Shown piece after piece: positions 37,438 to 47,181 of a stretch of 64,000 nucleotides of DNA. The position numbers were made by a program, and so were the translations under genes. The DNA is taken from assembly GCF_900215465.1 (NCBI RefSeq), contig NZ_OBEH01000001.1:620001-684000 (forward strand), given 5' to 3'. This DNA is from Flagellimonas pacifica (GTDB lineage Bacteria > Bacteroidota > Bacteroidia > Flavobacteriales > Flavobacteriaceae). Each line of letters opens with the position of its first letter. Position 1 is the first letter of the stretch. The notes beneath the pieces are model-generated. The model did not search any database and was not told where the DNA came from. It saw nothing but the letters and a program-made list of their open reading frames with translations.

Positions 37438-38490
37438 TTAGCTTGCCCGTTTTGTCTTTTGCTTTTGTAATGGGTTTTTATTCCATGTTGTATAGTCTTC
37501 TCGGCTTTTAAAAACCTGCAAGGCTGTGAAAACCGCTTCTTTAAAAGAACTAGCATCTGCCTGTCCTTTGCCGGCAATTTCATAAGCTGTTCCGTGATCT
37601 GGAGAAGTGCGCACTTTTTCGAGACCAGCAGTATAATTTACTCCCTTACCAAAGGAAAGTGTTTTAAACGGAATCAGCCCCTGATCGTGATATGCTGCAA
37701 GGACCGCATCAAAATTGCTATGGGAATTAGAGCCAAAAAAACTATCGGCCGAGTAAGGCCCATACACCATAGTGCCTTTATTGAACATTTCTTGAATGGT
37801 GGGCTTCAAAATCTTATCGTCCTCTTCGCCAATTGTTCCATTATCCCCGCTATGTGGATTAATCCCCAACAAGGCTATTTTAGGTCTGCGAATGCCAAAA
37901 TCCATTTTTAGGGATTTTTCCATTGTCAGCACCTTGTCCCGTATCAATTTTGGGGTTATGGCCTGAGCCACGTCTTTTACCGCGATATGATCTGTAAGTA
38001 GACCAACACGTAAACTATCTGTTACCATAAACATAAGACTCTCACCATTCAATTCTTGAGCAAGAAAATCAGTATGTCCTGGGAATTTAAAATCCTCTGA
38101 TTGAATATTGTTTTTATTGATCGGGGCAGTAACCAAAATATCAATCTTATCATTCTTTAACGCAGTCACCGCCGCCCGAAGCGATTTAATAGCAAACCTT
38201 CCTCCTTCTTCTGTAGCTTGTCCAAATTCAATTTTTGGGTTTTCTTTCCAAACATTGACCACGTTGATCTTTCCATCTATGGATTGGGAAGCATCCCGAA
38301 CTCCATTAAAGTTCATGTTTAGGTCCAAATCCGATTTTTGCTGGGATATTATTTTATTGGAGGCAAAAATAACTGGCGTACAAAAATCCAGCATCCTAGC
38401 ATCTTCAAAAGTCTTTAGTGCCACTTCACATCCTATTCCATTAAAATCTCCAATTGAGATTCCCAGCCTAATTTTTCCGTTTTCCTTCAT
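37438..38490 (-). CDS. pdxA: 4-hydroxythreonine-4-phosphate dehydrogenase
   Basis: A 350-residue NAD-dependent enzyme of pyridoxal 5'-phosphate synthesis. Visible marks are the start IRLGISIGDFNGIGCEVALK, the metal and substrate residues in FPGHTDFLAQ, and the conserved AAYHDQGLIPFKTLSFGKG near residue 270-288. The last residues are basic (QKQKTKRAS). It lies upstream of the DUF177-rpmF pair in the same direction and is divergent from ribE across 58 bases. Confidence 0.95.
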   Translation of the reverse strand: MKENGKIRLGISIGDFNGIGCEVALKTFEDARMLDFCTPVIFASNKIISQQKSDLDLNMNFNGVRDASQSIDGKINVVNVWKENPKIEFGQATEEGGRFAIKSLRAAVTALKNDKIDILVTAPINKNNIQSEDFKFPGHTDFLAQELNGESLMFMVTDSLRVGLLTDHIAVKDVAQAITPKLIRDKVLTMEKSLKMDFGIRRPKIALLGINPHSGDNGTIGEEDDKILKPTIQEMFNKGTMVYGPYSADSFFGSNSHSNFDAVLAAYHDQGLIPFKTLSFGKGVNYTAGLEKVRTSPDHGTAYEIAGKGQADASSFKEAVFTALQVFKSREDYTTWNKNPLQKQKTKRAS

Positions 38491-38548
38491 AAAATCATTG
38501 CCGTTATGGCTACATTTACATTACAAAACTACTCAATTAAAAAGATTC

Positions 38549-39139
38549 ATGTTTACAGGTATTATTGAGACTTTGGGAAGCATTGAAAAGTTGAAAAAAG
38601 AAGGTGATAATTTACACATTACCGTTTCTTCTGAAATCACTCCAGAACTAAAAATAGACCAAAGTGTTGCCCATAATGGAGTTTGTCTTACCGTTGTTTC
38701 CATTGAAGGAGACAATTACACGGTAACAGCCATTGAGGAAACTTTAAATAAGACCAACTTGGGTGATTTGAAGGTTGGTGATTACGTTAATCTGGAACGT
38801 GCCATGAAGCTGGGTGCAAGATTGGATGGCCATATTGTGCAAGGGCATGTGGACCAAACTGCAAATTGTACTTCTATAGAAGAAAAGGATGGGAGTTGGG
38901 TCTATAGTTTTTTGTATGATTCTGGTTTGAGCAATGTTACCATTGAAAAAGGATCTATTACGGTTGATGGTGTGAGCCTTACCGTGGTAGATTCCAAAAA
39001 AGATGGCTTTAGTGTAGCGATTATTCCATATACCCATGAGCATACACGGTTTCATTACTACGAAGTAGGAACCCAAGTAAATCTTGAGTTTGATGTTATT
39101 GGAAAATATGTAGCTAGGTTAATAGAGGTCCAACAATAG
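38549..39139 (+). CDS. ribE: Riboflavin synthase, alpha subunit
   Basis: A 196-residue enzyme that joins two 6,7-dimethyl-8-ribityllumazine molecules to give riboflavin. It starts with the invariant MFTGIIETLGSIE. Its two lumazine-binding repeats are marked by HNGVCLTVVS in the first half and VDGVSLTVVD in the second. The open reading frame runs far upstream (to 38108), but that part lies antisense to pdxA and is not coding. Divergent promoters for ribE and pdxA must sit in the 58-bp gap. Confidence 0.95.
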   Translation: MFTGIIETLGSIEKLKKEGDNLHITVSSEITPELKIDQSVAHNGVCLTVVSIEGDNYTVTAIEETLNKTNLGDLKVGDYVNLERAMKLGARLDGHIVQGHVDQTANCTSIEEKDGSWVYSFLYDSGLSNVTIEKGSITVDGVSLTVVDSKKDGFSVAIIPYTHEHTRFHYYEVGTQVNLEFDVIGKYVARLIEVQQ

Positions 39140-39164
39140 TTAACCACAACCAAAGAAATTTGAA

Positions 39165-39791
39165 ATGAGTGTTATTGATAAACTCGCTTCGTCCCTTAAC
39201 CGAAGAGATGAAATACCCAATCAAGAGTTAGCCAAGGAGATTGTATTGTCCCAGGATATAGAAGCCGTTAAAGTATTGGTTGAAAATCTTTCGAATAAAA
39301 AAGCCATTCAAAATGACTGTATCAAGGTGCTTTATGAAATAGGGGGGCACGCTCCCAAACTTATTTCTAAATATATCAATGAGTTTATTGCCCAATTATC
39401 CAGCAAAAACAATAGGCTACAATGGGGTGCTATGACAGCACTTGGAACAATTACACGGGAACGACCAAAAGAGATTTATACTGCACTCCCCGCTATTCTT
39501 TTTGCAGCCGACAAGGGTTCCGTTATCACTAAAGATCATGCTATGAACATTTTAATAGCATTGTGTTCCCAAAAGGATTATGCAAAAAATACTTTTCCTT
39601 TGCTGATCGAGCAACTTCTAAAAAGTCCAACAAATCAATTGCCCATGTATGCCGAAAGGGCAATACCCATAATTAATGACCAGAATAAAATTCTTTTTGT
39701 TAAAACGCTTGCTTCAAGGCTTGACGATATTGAGAAGGAGACAAAAAGAAAAAGAGTAGAAAAAGTAATAAAGAAATTTAACGGTCAATAA
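39165..39791 (+). CDS. HEAT-repeat-like protein, function unknown
   Basis: A 208-residue soluble protein, all helical by appearance, with HEAT-like pairs such as AVKVLVENLSNKKAIQNDCI and LQWGAMTALGTITRERPKEI. No signal peptide or catalytic motif is visible. The C-terminus is strongly basic (EKETKRKRVEKVIKKFNGQ). HEAT folds usually bind proteins or nucleic acids. It begins 25 bases after ribE and may share its transcript. Confidence 0.7.
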   Translation: MSVIDKLASSLNRRDEIPNQELAKEIVLSQDIEAVKVLVENLSNKKAIQNDCIKVLYEIGGHAPKLISKYINEFIAQLSSKNNRLQWGAMTALGTITRERPKEIYTALPAILFAADKGSVITKDHAMNILIALCSQKDYAKNTFPLLIEQLLKSPTNQLPMYAERAIPIINDQNKILFVKTLASRLDDIEKETKRKRVEKVIKKFNGQ

Positions 39792-39845
39792 GGCATTCAA
39801 GCCCAACTACTGCTCCCCACTAATCTATTCTTCTGTTTTTATCAA

Positions 39846-40934
39846 CTATACCTTTATGAAAATCTTTCTTTTGTACATCACATATGCTACCAAGCAATAA
39901 AAAGCCACCACACTTAATCCATATAGCAAAGACGAAAGTTCCATCGACATAAAATCATGAACATAGATTTTATTGAAAAGCCATCCGTGCAATGAAGTAT
40001 CGGCATCCACTTTTATGGAATAAAAAAGCTTGGCTATAAAGCTGGACAGAAAATAAACCGTTATGGCATTGGCTCCTGCATATCTGAATATGCTTCCGAA
40101 TTTTAGGCCCTTAACATCTGTGAGATAATAAATCAATGCCAAAGCAATGTTGGCCCACCCTGCAGTGACCAAAACAAAACTACTGGTCCAAAGTGCCTTA
40201 TTGATTGGAAAGATAAAGTCCCATAAGTGCCCAAAAACCAACAGTGCAACTCCCAGTCCAATTAAAAGAGCGGTCTTTTTTTCTTGTTTTGACCGTAGTA
40301 TCAATCCTGTAAAGATTCCTAAAAGGGCACTTACAATGGCAGGAATTGTACTCAGAAGTCCTTCGGGATCGTAATCTGGTTTATAATTATGTGTTCCAAA
40401 TACTTTTACATCAAGATAATTGGCCAAGTTGTTTGGTGCTCGTTCAAAAGTGGACACTACTCCTTCCACAGGTACAAATGCCATCAACAGCCAATAACCT
40501 ATTAAAAGAATAAGTGAAACTGCTATTAGTTTTTTCCAATCAAGATTTAAAAAAAGTATGGCTGCAAAGAAGAAAACCACTCCAATACGTTGCAATACTC
40601 CAGGGAACCGTATATCTGCAAACTCCTTAATAAAGGGAAAGCTAATGGTAAAAGCTCCCAGAAAAAGCCCCAATCCAATCAACTTTAAAGCTCTGAAGGA
40701 TATCTTTTTATAGGTTCCCGCATTTGGTTTTTTGTTTTGATACGCAAAGACAATGGACGTTCCCACAATGAACAGGAAAAAGGGAAATACCAGATCTGTT
40801 GGGGTATACCCATGCCATTTGGCGTGCAACAAAGGGGCATATACATTGGACCAAGTGCCCGGGGTATTTACCAAAATCATAAGGACAATGGTTGCCCCTC
40901 TAAAAATATCAACGGATATGACCCTGTCTTTCAT
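39846..40934 (-). CDS. HGSNAT-like membrane acyltransferase (DUF5009 type)
   Basis: A 362-residue polytopic membrane protein with about ten helices. It opens with RVISVDIFRGATIVLMILVN and continues with HGYTPTDLVFPFFLFIVGTS. Both are hallmarks of the bacterial relatives of heparan-alpha-glucosaminide N-acetyltransferase, which acetylate amino sugars across the membrane. The real substrate is unknown. It lies seven bases after the symporter gene, so the two probably act together, for example importing and acetylating an amino sugar. Confidence 0.82.
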   Translation of the reverse strand: MKDRVISVDIFRGATIVLMILVNTPGTWSNVYAPLLHAKWHGYTPTDLVFPFFLFIVGTSIVFAYQNKKPNAGTYKKISFRALKLIGLGLFLGAFTISFPFIKEFADIRFPGVLQRIGVVFFFAAILFLNLDWKKLIAVSLILLIGYWLLMAFVPVEGVVSTFERAPNNLANYLDVKVFGTHNYKPDYDPEGLLSTIPAIVSALLGIFTGLILRSKQEKKTALLIGLGVALLVFGHLWDFIFPINKALWTSSFVLVTAGWANIALALIYYLTDVKGLKFGSIFRYAGANAITVYFLSSFIAKLFYSIKVDADTSLHGWLFNKIYVHDFMSMELSSLLYGLSVVAFYCLVAYVMYKRKIFIKV

Positions 40935-40941
40935 AATTGTG

Positions 40942-42753
40942 TTATAAAACAGAGTCCTTTATCTTATTCCAAGCTCTAATAAGCAGGATTCCTGAAACAA
41001 CAACTACCGCGGTCAATATCAATGCCAGTTTGGTTTCACCATAAATCCAATACCCTGTTGCAAACATTATTGAATAAATCAAAACAACACCCAACAACAT
41101 TGCAGTAATTCCAGAAGGCACGCTCCATTTTTCTTTGGAATCAACAATGTCTGCATTGTCCGCCTCTGCTTCATCCACAACCTTAGACCAGCCTGGACCT
41201 CCTGGCTGTATTTTCTTGTAAAAACTTCTTAATACATCTTTGGTTTCAGGTTGGGTAACAAAAGTTGCTGTCAACCATATAATGGTAGTCACAATCATTA
41301 TAAACGGTAATTCTCCCCAATCTGGAAATATTCCGGTATCAGGATTAAAGAGAAAGCCTCTAAGTGATGTAGTTTCTAAAAGAATAGCTAGGATTCCTGA
41401 TGAGAACATTGCTGTAATCTCACTCCACGCATTTATTCGCCACCAGAACCATCTCAGAATAAAAATAAGACCAGTTCCTGCTCCAAATGATAACAACAAA
41501 TTGAAAATTCCCATTGCATTTTGCATGGCCAATGCCAATAAAGCGCTTAAAACCATTAAAACTACAGTTGACAACCTACCAACATTCACCATTTGTTTCT
41601 CGGTGGCATCTGGATTAACCTGCTGTTTGTAAAAATCGAAAACAATATAAGAAGAGCCCCAATTCAACTGTGTTGAAATTGTACTCATATAAGCGGCAAC
41701 AAGTGAAGCCAAAACTATCCCTAACAATCCACTTGGCAGCTTGGTCAACATAGCTGAGTAAGCCAAGTCATGCCCCAATTTATCTTCTGCAACATTTGGA
41801 AAAGCCTCATGGATACTTGCTATATCCGGATATACCACCAATGAAGCTAAAGCCACCAAAATCCATGGCCATGGTCTTAGCGCATAGTGCATAATATTAA
41901 AAAAGAACGTTGCTCCTATAGCATGGTTTTCGTTTTTTGCCGCCAACATTCGTTGTGCAATGTAGCCACCTCCTCCAGGTTCTCCACCAGGATACCAAGA
42001 ACTCCACCATTGCACTGCCAATGGAATAACCAACAAAGTGATAACAGCCTTTGTATCGCTCATATCTGGTAGGATGCTGAGCTTGTCCTTTACATTTTCA
42101 TTTTCTATGATTGCCTGAATACCTCCTACTTCTGGAAGGTTTACCAAATAGTATGCGGCTCCTATAGCCCCTGCCATAGCCACAAAGAACAGCAGGAAGT
42201 CACTATAAACAACTCCTTTAAATCCTCCAAGGGCACTAAATATTACTGTAATTAAACCAGCAGCAACAACGGTAACCCAAGGTTCAAGCCCCAACATTAC
42301 CCCGCCAATCTTTATAGCAGCAAGGGTAACTGCCGACATAGTGATTACATTAAAAATCACTCCTAAATATACAGCCCTAAACTTGCGCAAAAAGCTTGCT
42401 GCCTTTCCACCATATCTGAGCTCATAAAACTCCAAATCTGTTTTAACATTTGATTTTCTCCAAAGTTTGGCATAAACAAACACAGTAAGCATACCGGTAA
42501 CCAAAAAACACCACCAGCCCCAGTTTCCAGACACTCCATTAGTACGTACCAAATCTGTTACCAAGTTTGGTGTATCAGTAGAAAATGTAGTAGCTACCAT
42601 TGAAAGCCCTAAAAGCCACCACGGCATTGTTCGTCCTGATAAAAAGTATTCTGAAGAACTCTTCCCTGATTTTTTGGAAACATAAATCCCAATGGAAAGA
42701 ACTATGGCAAAAAAACCAAAAATTATAATGTAATCTAAAGTTTGTATATCCAT
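40942..42753 (-). CDS. Sodium/solute symporter (SSS family)
   Basis: A 603-residue transporter with about 14 helices. Typical SSS elements include SSEYFLSGRTMPWWLLGLSM near residues 32-51 and ALGGFKGVVYSDFLLFF near 170. A soluble linker rich in Glu and Asp (KVVDEAEADNADIVDSKE, about 530-547) precedes the last two helices. Sugar and amino-sugar symporters of Bacteroidota have this size. It is the first gene of the pair with the HGSNAT-like enzyme. The substrate cannot be read. Confidence 0.88.
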   Translation of the reverse strand: MDIQTLDYIIIFGFFAIVLSIGIYVSKKSGKSSSEYFLSGRTMPWWLLGLSMVATTFSTDTPNLVTDLVRTNGVSGNWGWWCFLVTGMLTVFVYAKLWRKSNVKTDLEFYELRYGGKAASFLRKFRAVYLGVIFNVITMSAVTLAAIKIGGVMLGLEPWVTVVAAGLITVIFSALGGFKGVVYSDFLLFFVAMAGAIGAAYYLVNLPEVGGIQAIIENENVKDKLSILPDMSDTKAVITLLVIPLAVQWWSSWYPGGEPGGGGYIAQRMLAAKNENHAIGATFFFNIMHYALRPWPWILVALASLVVYPDIASIHEAFPNVAEDKLGHDLAYSAMLTKLPSGLLGIVLASLVAAYMSTISTQLNWGSSYIVFDFYKQQVNPDATEKQMVNVGRLSTVVLMVLSALLALAMQNAMGIFNLLLSFGAGTGLIFILRWFWWRINAWSEITAMFSSGILAILLETTSLRGFLFNPDTGIFPDWGELPFIMIVTTIIWLTATFVTQPETKDVLRSFYKKIQPGGPGWSKVVDEAEADNADIVDSKEKWSVPSGITAMLLGVVLIYSIMFATGYWIYGETKLALILTAVVVVSGILLIRAWNKIKDSVL

Positions 42754-42936
42754 TTGTCTGGTTTTGGTTAATCACTAAAGATATTATTTTTTTATACTTA
42801 GTGTATTATAATGTCACATTTTGAAATTTTTATAGTACTATTTGACAATTTTATACCAAAAACGGAGAATAATAACAGATTAAAAACCTTTTGAAAAACG
42901 CTATAAGCTAAAGACGCCCTTCGCATTTTTAATGCC

Positions 42937-42944
42937 TATTTTTG
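42937..42944 (+). promoter_or_regulatory. Possible -7 promoter element for the TauE/SafE gene
   Basis: TATTTTTG matches the Bacteroidota -7 consensus TAnnTTTG. No clear -33 TTTG lies at the usual distance. It supports transcription starting near 42950 and hence the shorter ATG at 42968. Confidence 0.35.
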
Positions 42945-42967
42945 TTCCTGATCGCACAAAAAGCTTC

Positions 42968-43723
42968 ATGTTTTCATTATTCACTGATCACATTTCTATA
43001 AGTGCTTGGGTTATGGCGGCTACGGCCACTTTTTTAATGGGAACCTCAAAAGCTGGACTAAAAGGTCTTGCCACATTTAATGTAACCCTGCTTGCCCTTG
43101 CCTTTGGGGCTAAACAATCAACAGGATTGATTATGCCCTTGTTAATGGTGGGCGATGTTTTTGCTGTTTTTTATTACAATAGGCATACGCAATGGAAATA
43201 CATTGTAAAGTTTTTGCCCTGGATGCTGGCAGGGATTCTAATAGGGGTTTTTGTTGGGAAAGACCTGCCCGAAAAAGAGTTTAAACTGGGTATGGTGATT
43301 GTAATCTTCATCAGCTTGGCAATGTTGCTTTGGTGGGACAGAAGAAAGTCTGCCAGTATCCCAACGCATTGGGCATTTGCCGGCCCTATTGGAATTATTG
43401 CAGGAGTGTGCACCATGATAGGTAATTTGGCGGGGGCTTTTACCAATATTTTCTTCTTGGCCATGCGACTCCCAAAGAATGAATTTGTAGGTACTGCTGC
43501 ATGGTTGTTTTTTATTACCAACTTGTTTAAACTTCCATTTCATGTCTTTGTTTGGAAGACCATTTCTTATGAATCCTTGTTAATTGACCTTAAGTTGCTG
43601 CCGGCAATCTTTCTGGGGCTTTTTGCTGGTGTAGTTGTTGTAAAAAGAATCAACGATAAAAACTACAAAAGATTTATTTTGGTGGTCACCGCTATTGGAG
43701 CTATCGCAATGTTGTTCAAATAA
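42968..43723 (+). CDS. TauE/SafE-family membrane exporter
   Basis: A 251-residue membrane protein with about eight helices. It belongs to the TauE/SafE family (PF01925), linked to sulfite, sulfonate or organosulfur transport. Visible marks are the early MGTSKAGLKGLATFNV and the second-half GVCTMIGNLAGAFTNIFFL, the family's repeated Gly-rich motifs. The ATG at 42968 (MFSLFTDHISIS) is preferred to 42932, whose extra 12 residues are polar and overlap a promoter-like element. It is divergent from the symporter gene. Confidence 0.82.
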   Translation: MFSLFTDHISISAWVMAATATFLMGTSKAGLKGLATFNVTLLALAFGAKQSTGLIMPLLMVGDVFAVFYYNRHTQWKYIVKFLPWMLAGILIGVFVGKDLPEKEFKLGMVIVIFISLAMLLWWDRRKSASIPTHWAFAGPIGIIAGVCTMIGNLAGAFTNIFFLAMRLPKNEFVGTAAWLFFITNLFKLPFHVFVWKTISYESLLIDLKLLPAIFLGLFAGVVVVKRINDKNYKRFILVVTAIGAIAMLFK

Positions 43724-43740
43724 ATTCTTATTTCCTTGCT

Positions 43741-44157
43741 CTAAATTTGTCTAGAAGGATTAGACACTGAAATTGCCATTTTGTTTACGTCTGCCTTGGT
43801 AAGTGGTTTGGTAATGTATCCACGAATGAACCCATATTCCTTGGATAAGTTCAAGTCATCCGGTGCAATGGAAGAGGTAAGAATATAAATATGTACTTGA
43901 TCATTGATCAAATCTGGCGCCATTCTAAGTTCTTCTAAAAATTCCCACCCATTCATCAATGGCATATTAATGTCCAACAAGATAATATCCGGTAGTTCGT
44001 TTATCTTACCAGCCAGTTCAAGTAGTTTATTATAGGCATCCAGCCCGTTTTTATATTGTTCAATCGTCCTTGTAAGCCCTTCCGATTTGATTAAAATCTC
44101 AGCAGCTGTTCTAAATATTTCATCATCATCTACTAAAAAAACCTTGTTTACCTCCAT
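43741..44157 (-). CDS. Single-domain response regulator
   Basis: A 138-residue receiver with no output domain. The acidic pocket is in LVDDDE (Asp10-12), the phospho-acceptor is Asp62 in LLDINMP, and the conserved lysine follows in ITKPLTKADV. It starts three bases after the multi-PAS kinase gene and is surely its partner. Without an output domain it likely acts by binding a target protein or relaying phosphate. Confidence 0.9.
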   Translation of the reverse strand: MEVNKVFLVDDDEIFRTAAEILIKSEGLTRTIEQYKNGLDAYNKLLELAGKINELPDIILLDINMPLMNGWEFLEELRMAPDLINDQVHIYILTSSIAPDDLNLSKEYGFIRGYITKPLTKADVNKMAISVSNPSRQI

Positions 44158-44160
44158 TCG

Positions 44161-45972
44161 TTAATCAGTTTTATTGGTAAAGCATAAGTTAAATATGGTT
44201 CCTTTATTTACTTCGCTCTCAACATCAATAATGGCATTCATTGCGTCCATTTGGTTTTTGGAAATAAACAAACCTATTCCTTTTGCGTCACTGTTCCCAT
44301 GAAATGTCTTGTACATTCCAAACAATTTTTCACCATGCTTTTTTAAATCAATGCCTTGTCCGTTATCTTTAAAAGAGATGATGGTCTGGTTTGATATGGT
44401 TTTTGCGCTAATCTTTATCTTAAGTTTTTCTTCTGTCCTTCTATATTTGATACTATTGGTTAAAAGGTTTAAAAATATACTTGATAAATATGGTTTTATG
44501 GCATATACCTTTAGCTCTTTATGAATTTGGATGCTGATATCCGGGTCTGTTTCTTCAATATGGGCATTGATGCTTTCCAACGCATTTTTAAGTGCGGGCT
44601 CTACTTTTACCCACTGCAGGTTTTTGCCTTGATCAGATTGTATTTTTATTATTTCGTTTAGTTGTACAACGGTTTCATCCAATCGTTCCGACGATATACG
44701 GATCATTTCCAAAAATTTCTCCTGACTTTTAGGGTCTGTATTATCCAACAACATACCTGTGAGCATAGAAAGATTGCTTGAGTTTGATCTTAAATTATGT
44801 GATACAATATGAGCAAAATTCAACAGATTTTTATTCTGTTTTTCCGTTATGTTCAGTAACTGTCTAAGGCGATTGTCCACTTTTTTTATGCGTGTAATGT
44901 CTGCGTTGGCACCAACCATCCTAACTGGATTCCCATGTTTATTCTTAAAAACCTTGCCCTGACCATGAATATGGCGTATAGACCCTTCTGGGGTTATTAT
45001 CCTAAATTGGGTGTTGAATTCTTTCTCCCCTCGTATGGCCATTTCAACCTCCTGAATGCTACGGTCTTTGTCATTTGGATGTATTGTTGTTTCCCAAGCT
45101 GCCACTTCTCCGCTAAAGTCTTCTTTCTTAACACCATATAGGTTATACATATTATCATCCCACACCAAAACATTGTCAATAATATTGTAATCCCATATGC
45201 CTATGTTCGAACTCTCAACGGCAACACGCATACGATCGGTCAATATTTGATATTCTATACTTGCCCTTTTTTCCTTGTCTATGTCTTGAAAAACACCAAA
45301 CATCCTAGATGCTTTCCCGTTGATCATTTCCGAGTTTCCAATTGCCCTGACCCATTTTTGGTTTCCTTTCGCGGTAACAAGAATCAGTTCTTCATCATAT
45401 GGAGTGCCTTTTTCAATGCACTCTGAAACAACTTCAATGATACGTTCCCTATGCTTTCCTTCTTTATAAAAATTGATTCCCGTCTCAAGATTGGGCACAT
45501 GGCTTCTTGGTGTCTCATGAATTTCTCTTGTCATATCTGACCAAAAAACAGTATGGTTAACCAAGTCTACTTCCCAACTTCCTATTCTCGCAGCACGTTC
45601 TGCCTGAAGGGAAAGATCTATGGTTTTCTTTTTTTGAGTTACATCATCAAAATAGAGGTAATAACATTTTTCCTTTTGTGAAGGATATAACACCATTTTA
45701 AACCATTTCAGTTCATGTTTCCTTGTAACATGAGCTGTAAACTCTTTTAGTTCTTTGTTTAAAAAAGTTTTTCTGTTAAGAATCTTGGAAAACGAAATAG
45801 GCAGCTCTCCAATTACTTCTTTCAAAGTAAGCGATTGACAGTTTGAATGCGCCAATTCAAAAAAGTCAAAAAAGATTTGGGAGCAACGCAGTATTTCTAA
45901 TTTTTTGTCAAGTACAACAATGGGAAATGGTAAATCTTCTATCGATATGGTAGGTTGGCAATTGGTTTTCAT
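44161..45972 (-). CDS. Multi-PAS sensor histidine kinase
   Basis: A 603-residue kinase with no membrane segment, so probably cytosolic. Three PAS-type domains can be read: about 10-120, 130-235 (ARIGSWEVDLVNHTVFWS) and 250-370 (SSNIGIWDYNIIDNVLVWDD). The phospho-acceptor helix is HIVSHNLRSNSSNLSML near residue 385. The ATPase domain has NLLTNSIKYRR, DNGQGID and GIGLFISKNQMDAM. The signal is unknown. It is operonic with the receiver gene. A long 414-bp gap lies upstream. Confidence 0.9.
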   Translation of the reverse strand: MKTNCQPTISIEDLPFPIVVLDKKLEILRCSQIFFDFFELAHSNCQSLTLKEVIGELPISFSKILNRKTFLNKELKEFTAHVTRKHELKWFKMVLYPSQKEKCYYLYFDDVTQKKKTIDLSLQAERAARIGSWEVDLVNHTVFWSDMTREIHETPRSHVPNLETGINFYKEGKHRERIIEVVSECIEKGTPYDEELILVTAKGNQKWVRAIGNSEMINGKASRMFGVFQDIDKEKRASIEYQILTDRMRVAVESSNIGIWDYNIIDNVLVWDDNMYNLYGVKKEDFSGEVAAWETTIHPNDKDRSIQEVEMAIRGEKEFNTQFRIITPEGSIRHIHGQGKVFKNKHGNPVRMVGANADITRIKKVDNRLRQLLNITEKQNKNLLNFAHIVSHNLRSNSSNLSMLTGMLLDNTDPKSQEKFLEMIRISSERLDETVVQLNEIIKIQSDQGKNLQWVKVEPALKNALESINAHIEETDPDISIQIHKELKVYAIKPYLSSIFLNLLTNSIKYRRTEEKLKIKISAKTISNQTIISFKDNGQGIDLKKHGEKLFGMYKTFHGNSDAKGIGLFISKNQMDAMNAIIDVESEVNKGTIFNLCFTNKTD

Positions 45973-46386
45973 TTGATTTATGCGAAATACATTTATTATG
46001 TCAACGTAAGAAATTTCTTATTATTACATTTTGTGCTTTTGACCAAAACGTCTTGTTAATATTACTGGAGCAACCTAATTATTAAAGCTAGTCGGCAACA
46101 AAAGCCATAAAAGAAATCAATGCATATGGTGCACTAGAGACATAAACTTTTCTTAAAACCTGCCTGCTTCTTATATTGTTTTATAAATTATGTCCCGATC
46201 AAAAAATAAAGATGAAACAGTTTATTCACGTTCCTTTTTTCTCTCCCTTTACTGCTAATATTCAAACAAGAAAGTATAGCTGCCTAAATAATGATTATTC
46301 TTTCAGCACAAATTAATTTCAAAATGTTCTTACGTCATCTATTTGCCTATTTCTTTAGGAGGAGTTGTTTGTTCACTGTATAATTT
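45973..46386. other. 414-bp intergenic region between divergent genes
   Basis: This AT-rich gap must carry promoters for the multi-PAS kinase (minus) and the PepSY-type gene (plus). I see no open reading frame with coding character, no tRNA, no strong terminator and no exact TAnnTTTG element. AGGAGG occurs at about 46359-46364, but it is too far from the ATG at 46387 to be an ordinary ribosome site. Confidence 0.5.
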
Positions 46387-46953
46387 ATGAATAGAAAAAA
46401 GCATGCTTCCATTTTAAGGAGTACACGTAAAATACACAGGGTAATGGGCGCCACTTTGTGTTTACTGTTTCTTATTATCTCAGTAAGTGGTTTGCTCTTG
46501 GGGTGGAAAAAGAACAGTAACGGACTTATTTTACCTAAATCGTACTACGGAAGTTCCACTGAATTTAAAGATTGGTTGCCCTTGGGCACCCTTCAGCACA
46601 TTGCTTGTACAACCTTGCACGATTCCATCGATGCTAATCTTTCTCTTGAATTGAGCCGAATTGATGTAAGATCCCAAAACGGCATGGTTAAGTTTGTATT
46701 CAAAGAACAATTTTGGGAGGTTCAGATAGATGGGGCAACTGGTAAAGTATTGCATGTGGACCAAAGGTTTTCGGATTTGATTGAAAACATTCATGATGGT
46801 TCTGTTCTTGATCACTACTTCCACACAAAGGGTGTATTAAAGCTTGCTTACACATCTATTATGGGGGCATCATTACTTATTTTCACCGTTACTGGCTTTT
46901 GGTTGTGGTATGGTCCAAAAGTTATGCGAAGAAGTTACAAAGGACACCTTTAA
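46387..46953 (+). CDS. Small PepSY-associated membrane protein
   Basis: A 188-residue protein with a basic N-terminus, one helix (about 22-41, LCLLFLIISVSGLLLGW), a periplasmic region and a second helix near the end (SIMGASLLIFTVTGFWLWYG). The core VQIDGATGKVLHVDQR resembles the PepSY element. RKIHRVMG and the closing SGFWLWYGP-type turn recall PepSY-associated reductase-like proteins, where such His residues can bind heme. It is shorter than the full family members (about 400). No clear partner lies next to it. Confidence 0.7.
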   Translation: MNRKKHASILRSTRKIHRVMGATLCLLFLIISVSGLLLGWKKNSNGLILPKSYYGSSTEFKDWLPLGTLQHIACTTLHDSIDANLSLELSRIDVRSQNGMVKFVFKEQFWEVQIDGATGKVLHVDQRFSDLIENIHDGSVLDHYFHTKGVLKLAYTSIMGASLLIFTVTGFWLWYGPKVMRRSYKGHL

Positions 46954-47144
46954 AGAATTTATTTCTTTTTCACAATCAGATACAATATCTCCAAAACTTC
47001 ATAAATGCCGCAAAAAAGGCAGTCAACAGATATGGAGAAAGCGGTAAATAGAATTGCATCAAGATAGTGTTTCCCTAAGTAGTTGTTGGCCACTACTCAT
47101 TTAAACCAAAAAAGCATCCTATTTTTACTGTAACAGTTTGATTT

Positions 47145-47159
47145 TTAATGAGTCATTAA
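47145..47159. promoter_or_regulatory. Perfect palindrome, possible operator
   Basis: TTAATGA and TCATTAA form perfect seven-base arms around one G, 22 bases before the ATG of the CBM9/beta-lactamase gene. The position fits a regulator site at or downstream of the promoter. The regulator is unknown. Confidence 0.35.
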
Positions 47160-47181
47160 TAATACAACTAAAAACTTCGTC

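Noticed and set aside
38108..38548. Possible fusion of a 147-residue domain to riboflavin synthase
   Set aside because: The segment is antisense to pdxA and shows no family character; the normal start MFTGIIETLG is at 38549.
42778..42786. TATCTTTA as a promoter for the symporter gene
   Set aside because: It matches seven of eight bases of the -7 element, has no -33 partner, and lies in a very AT-rich stretch where such matches are expected.
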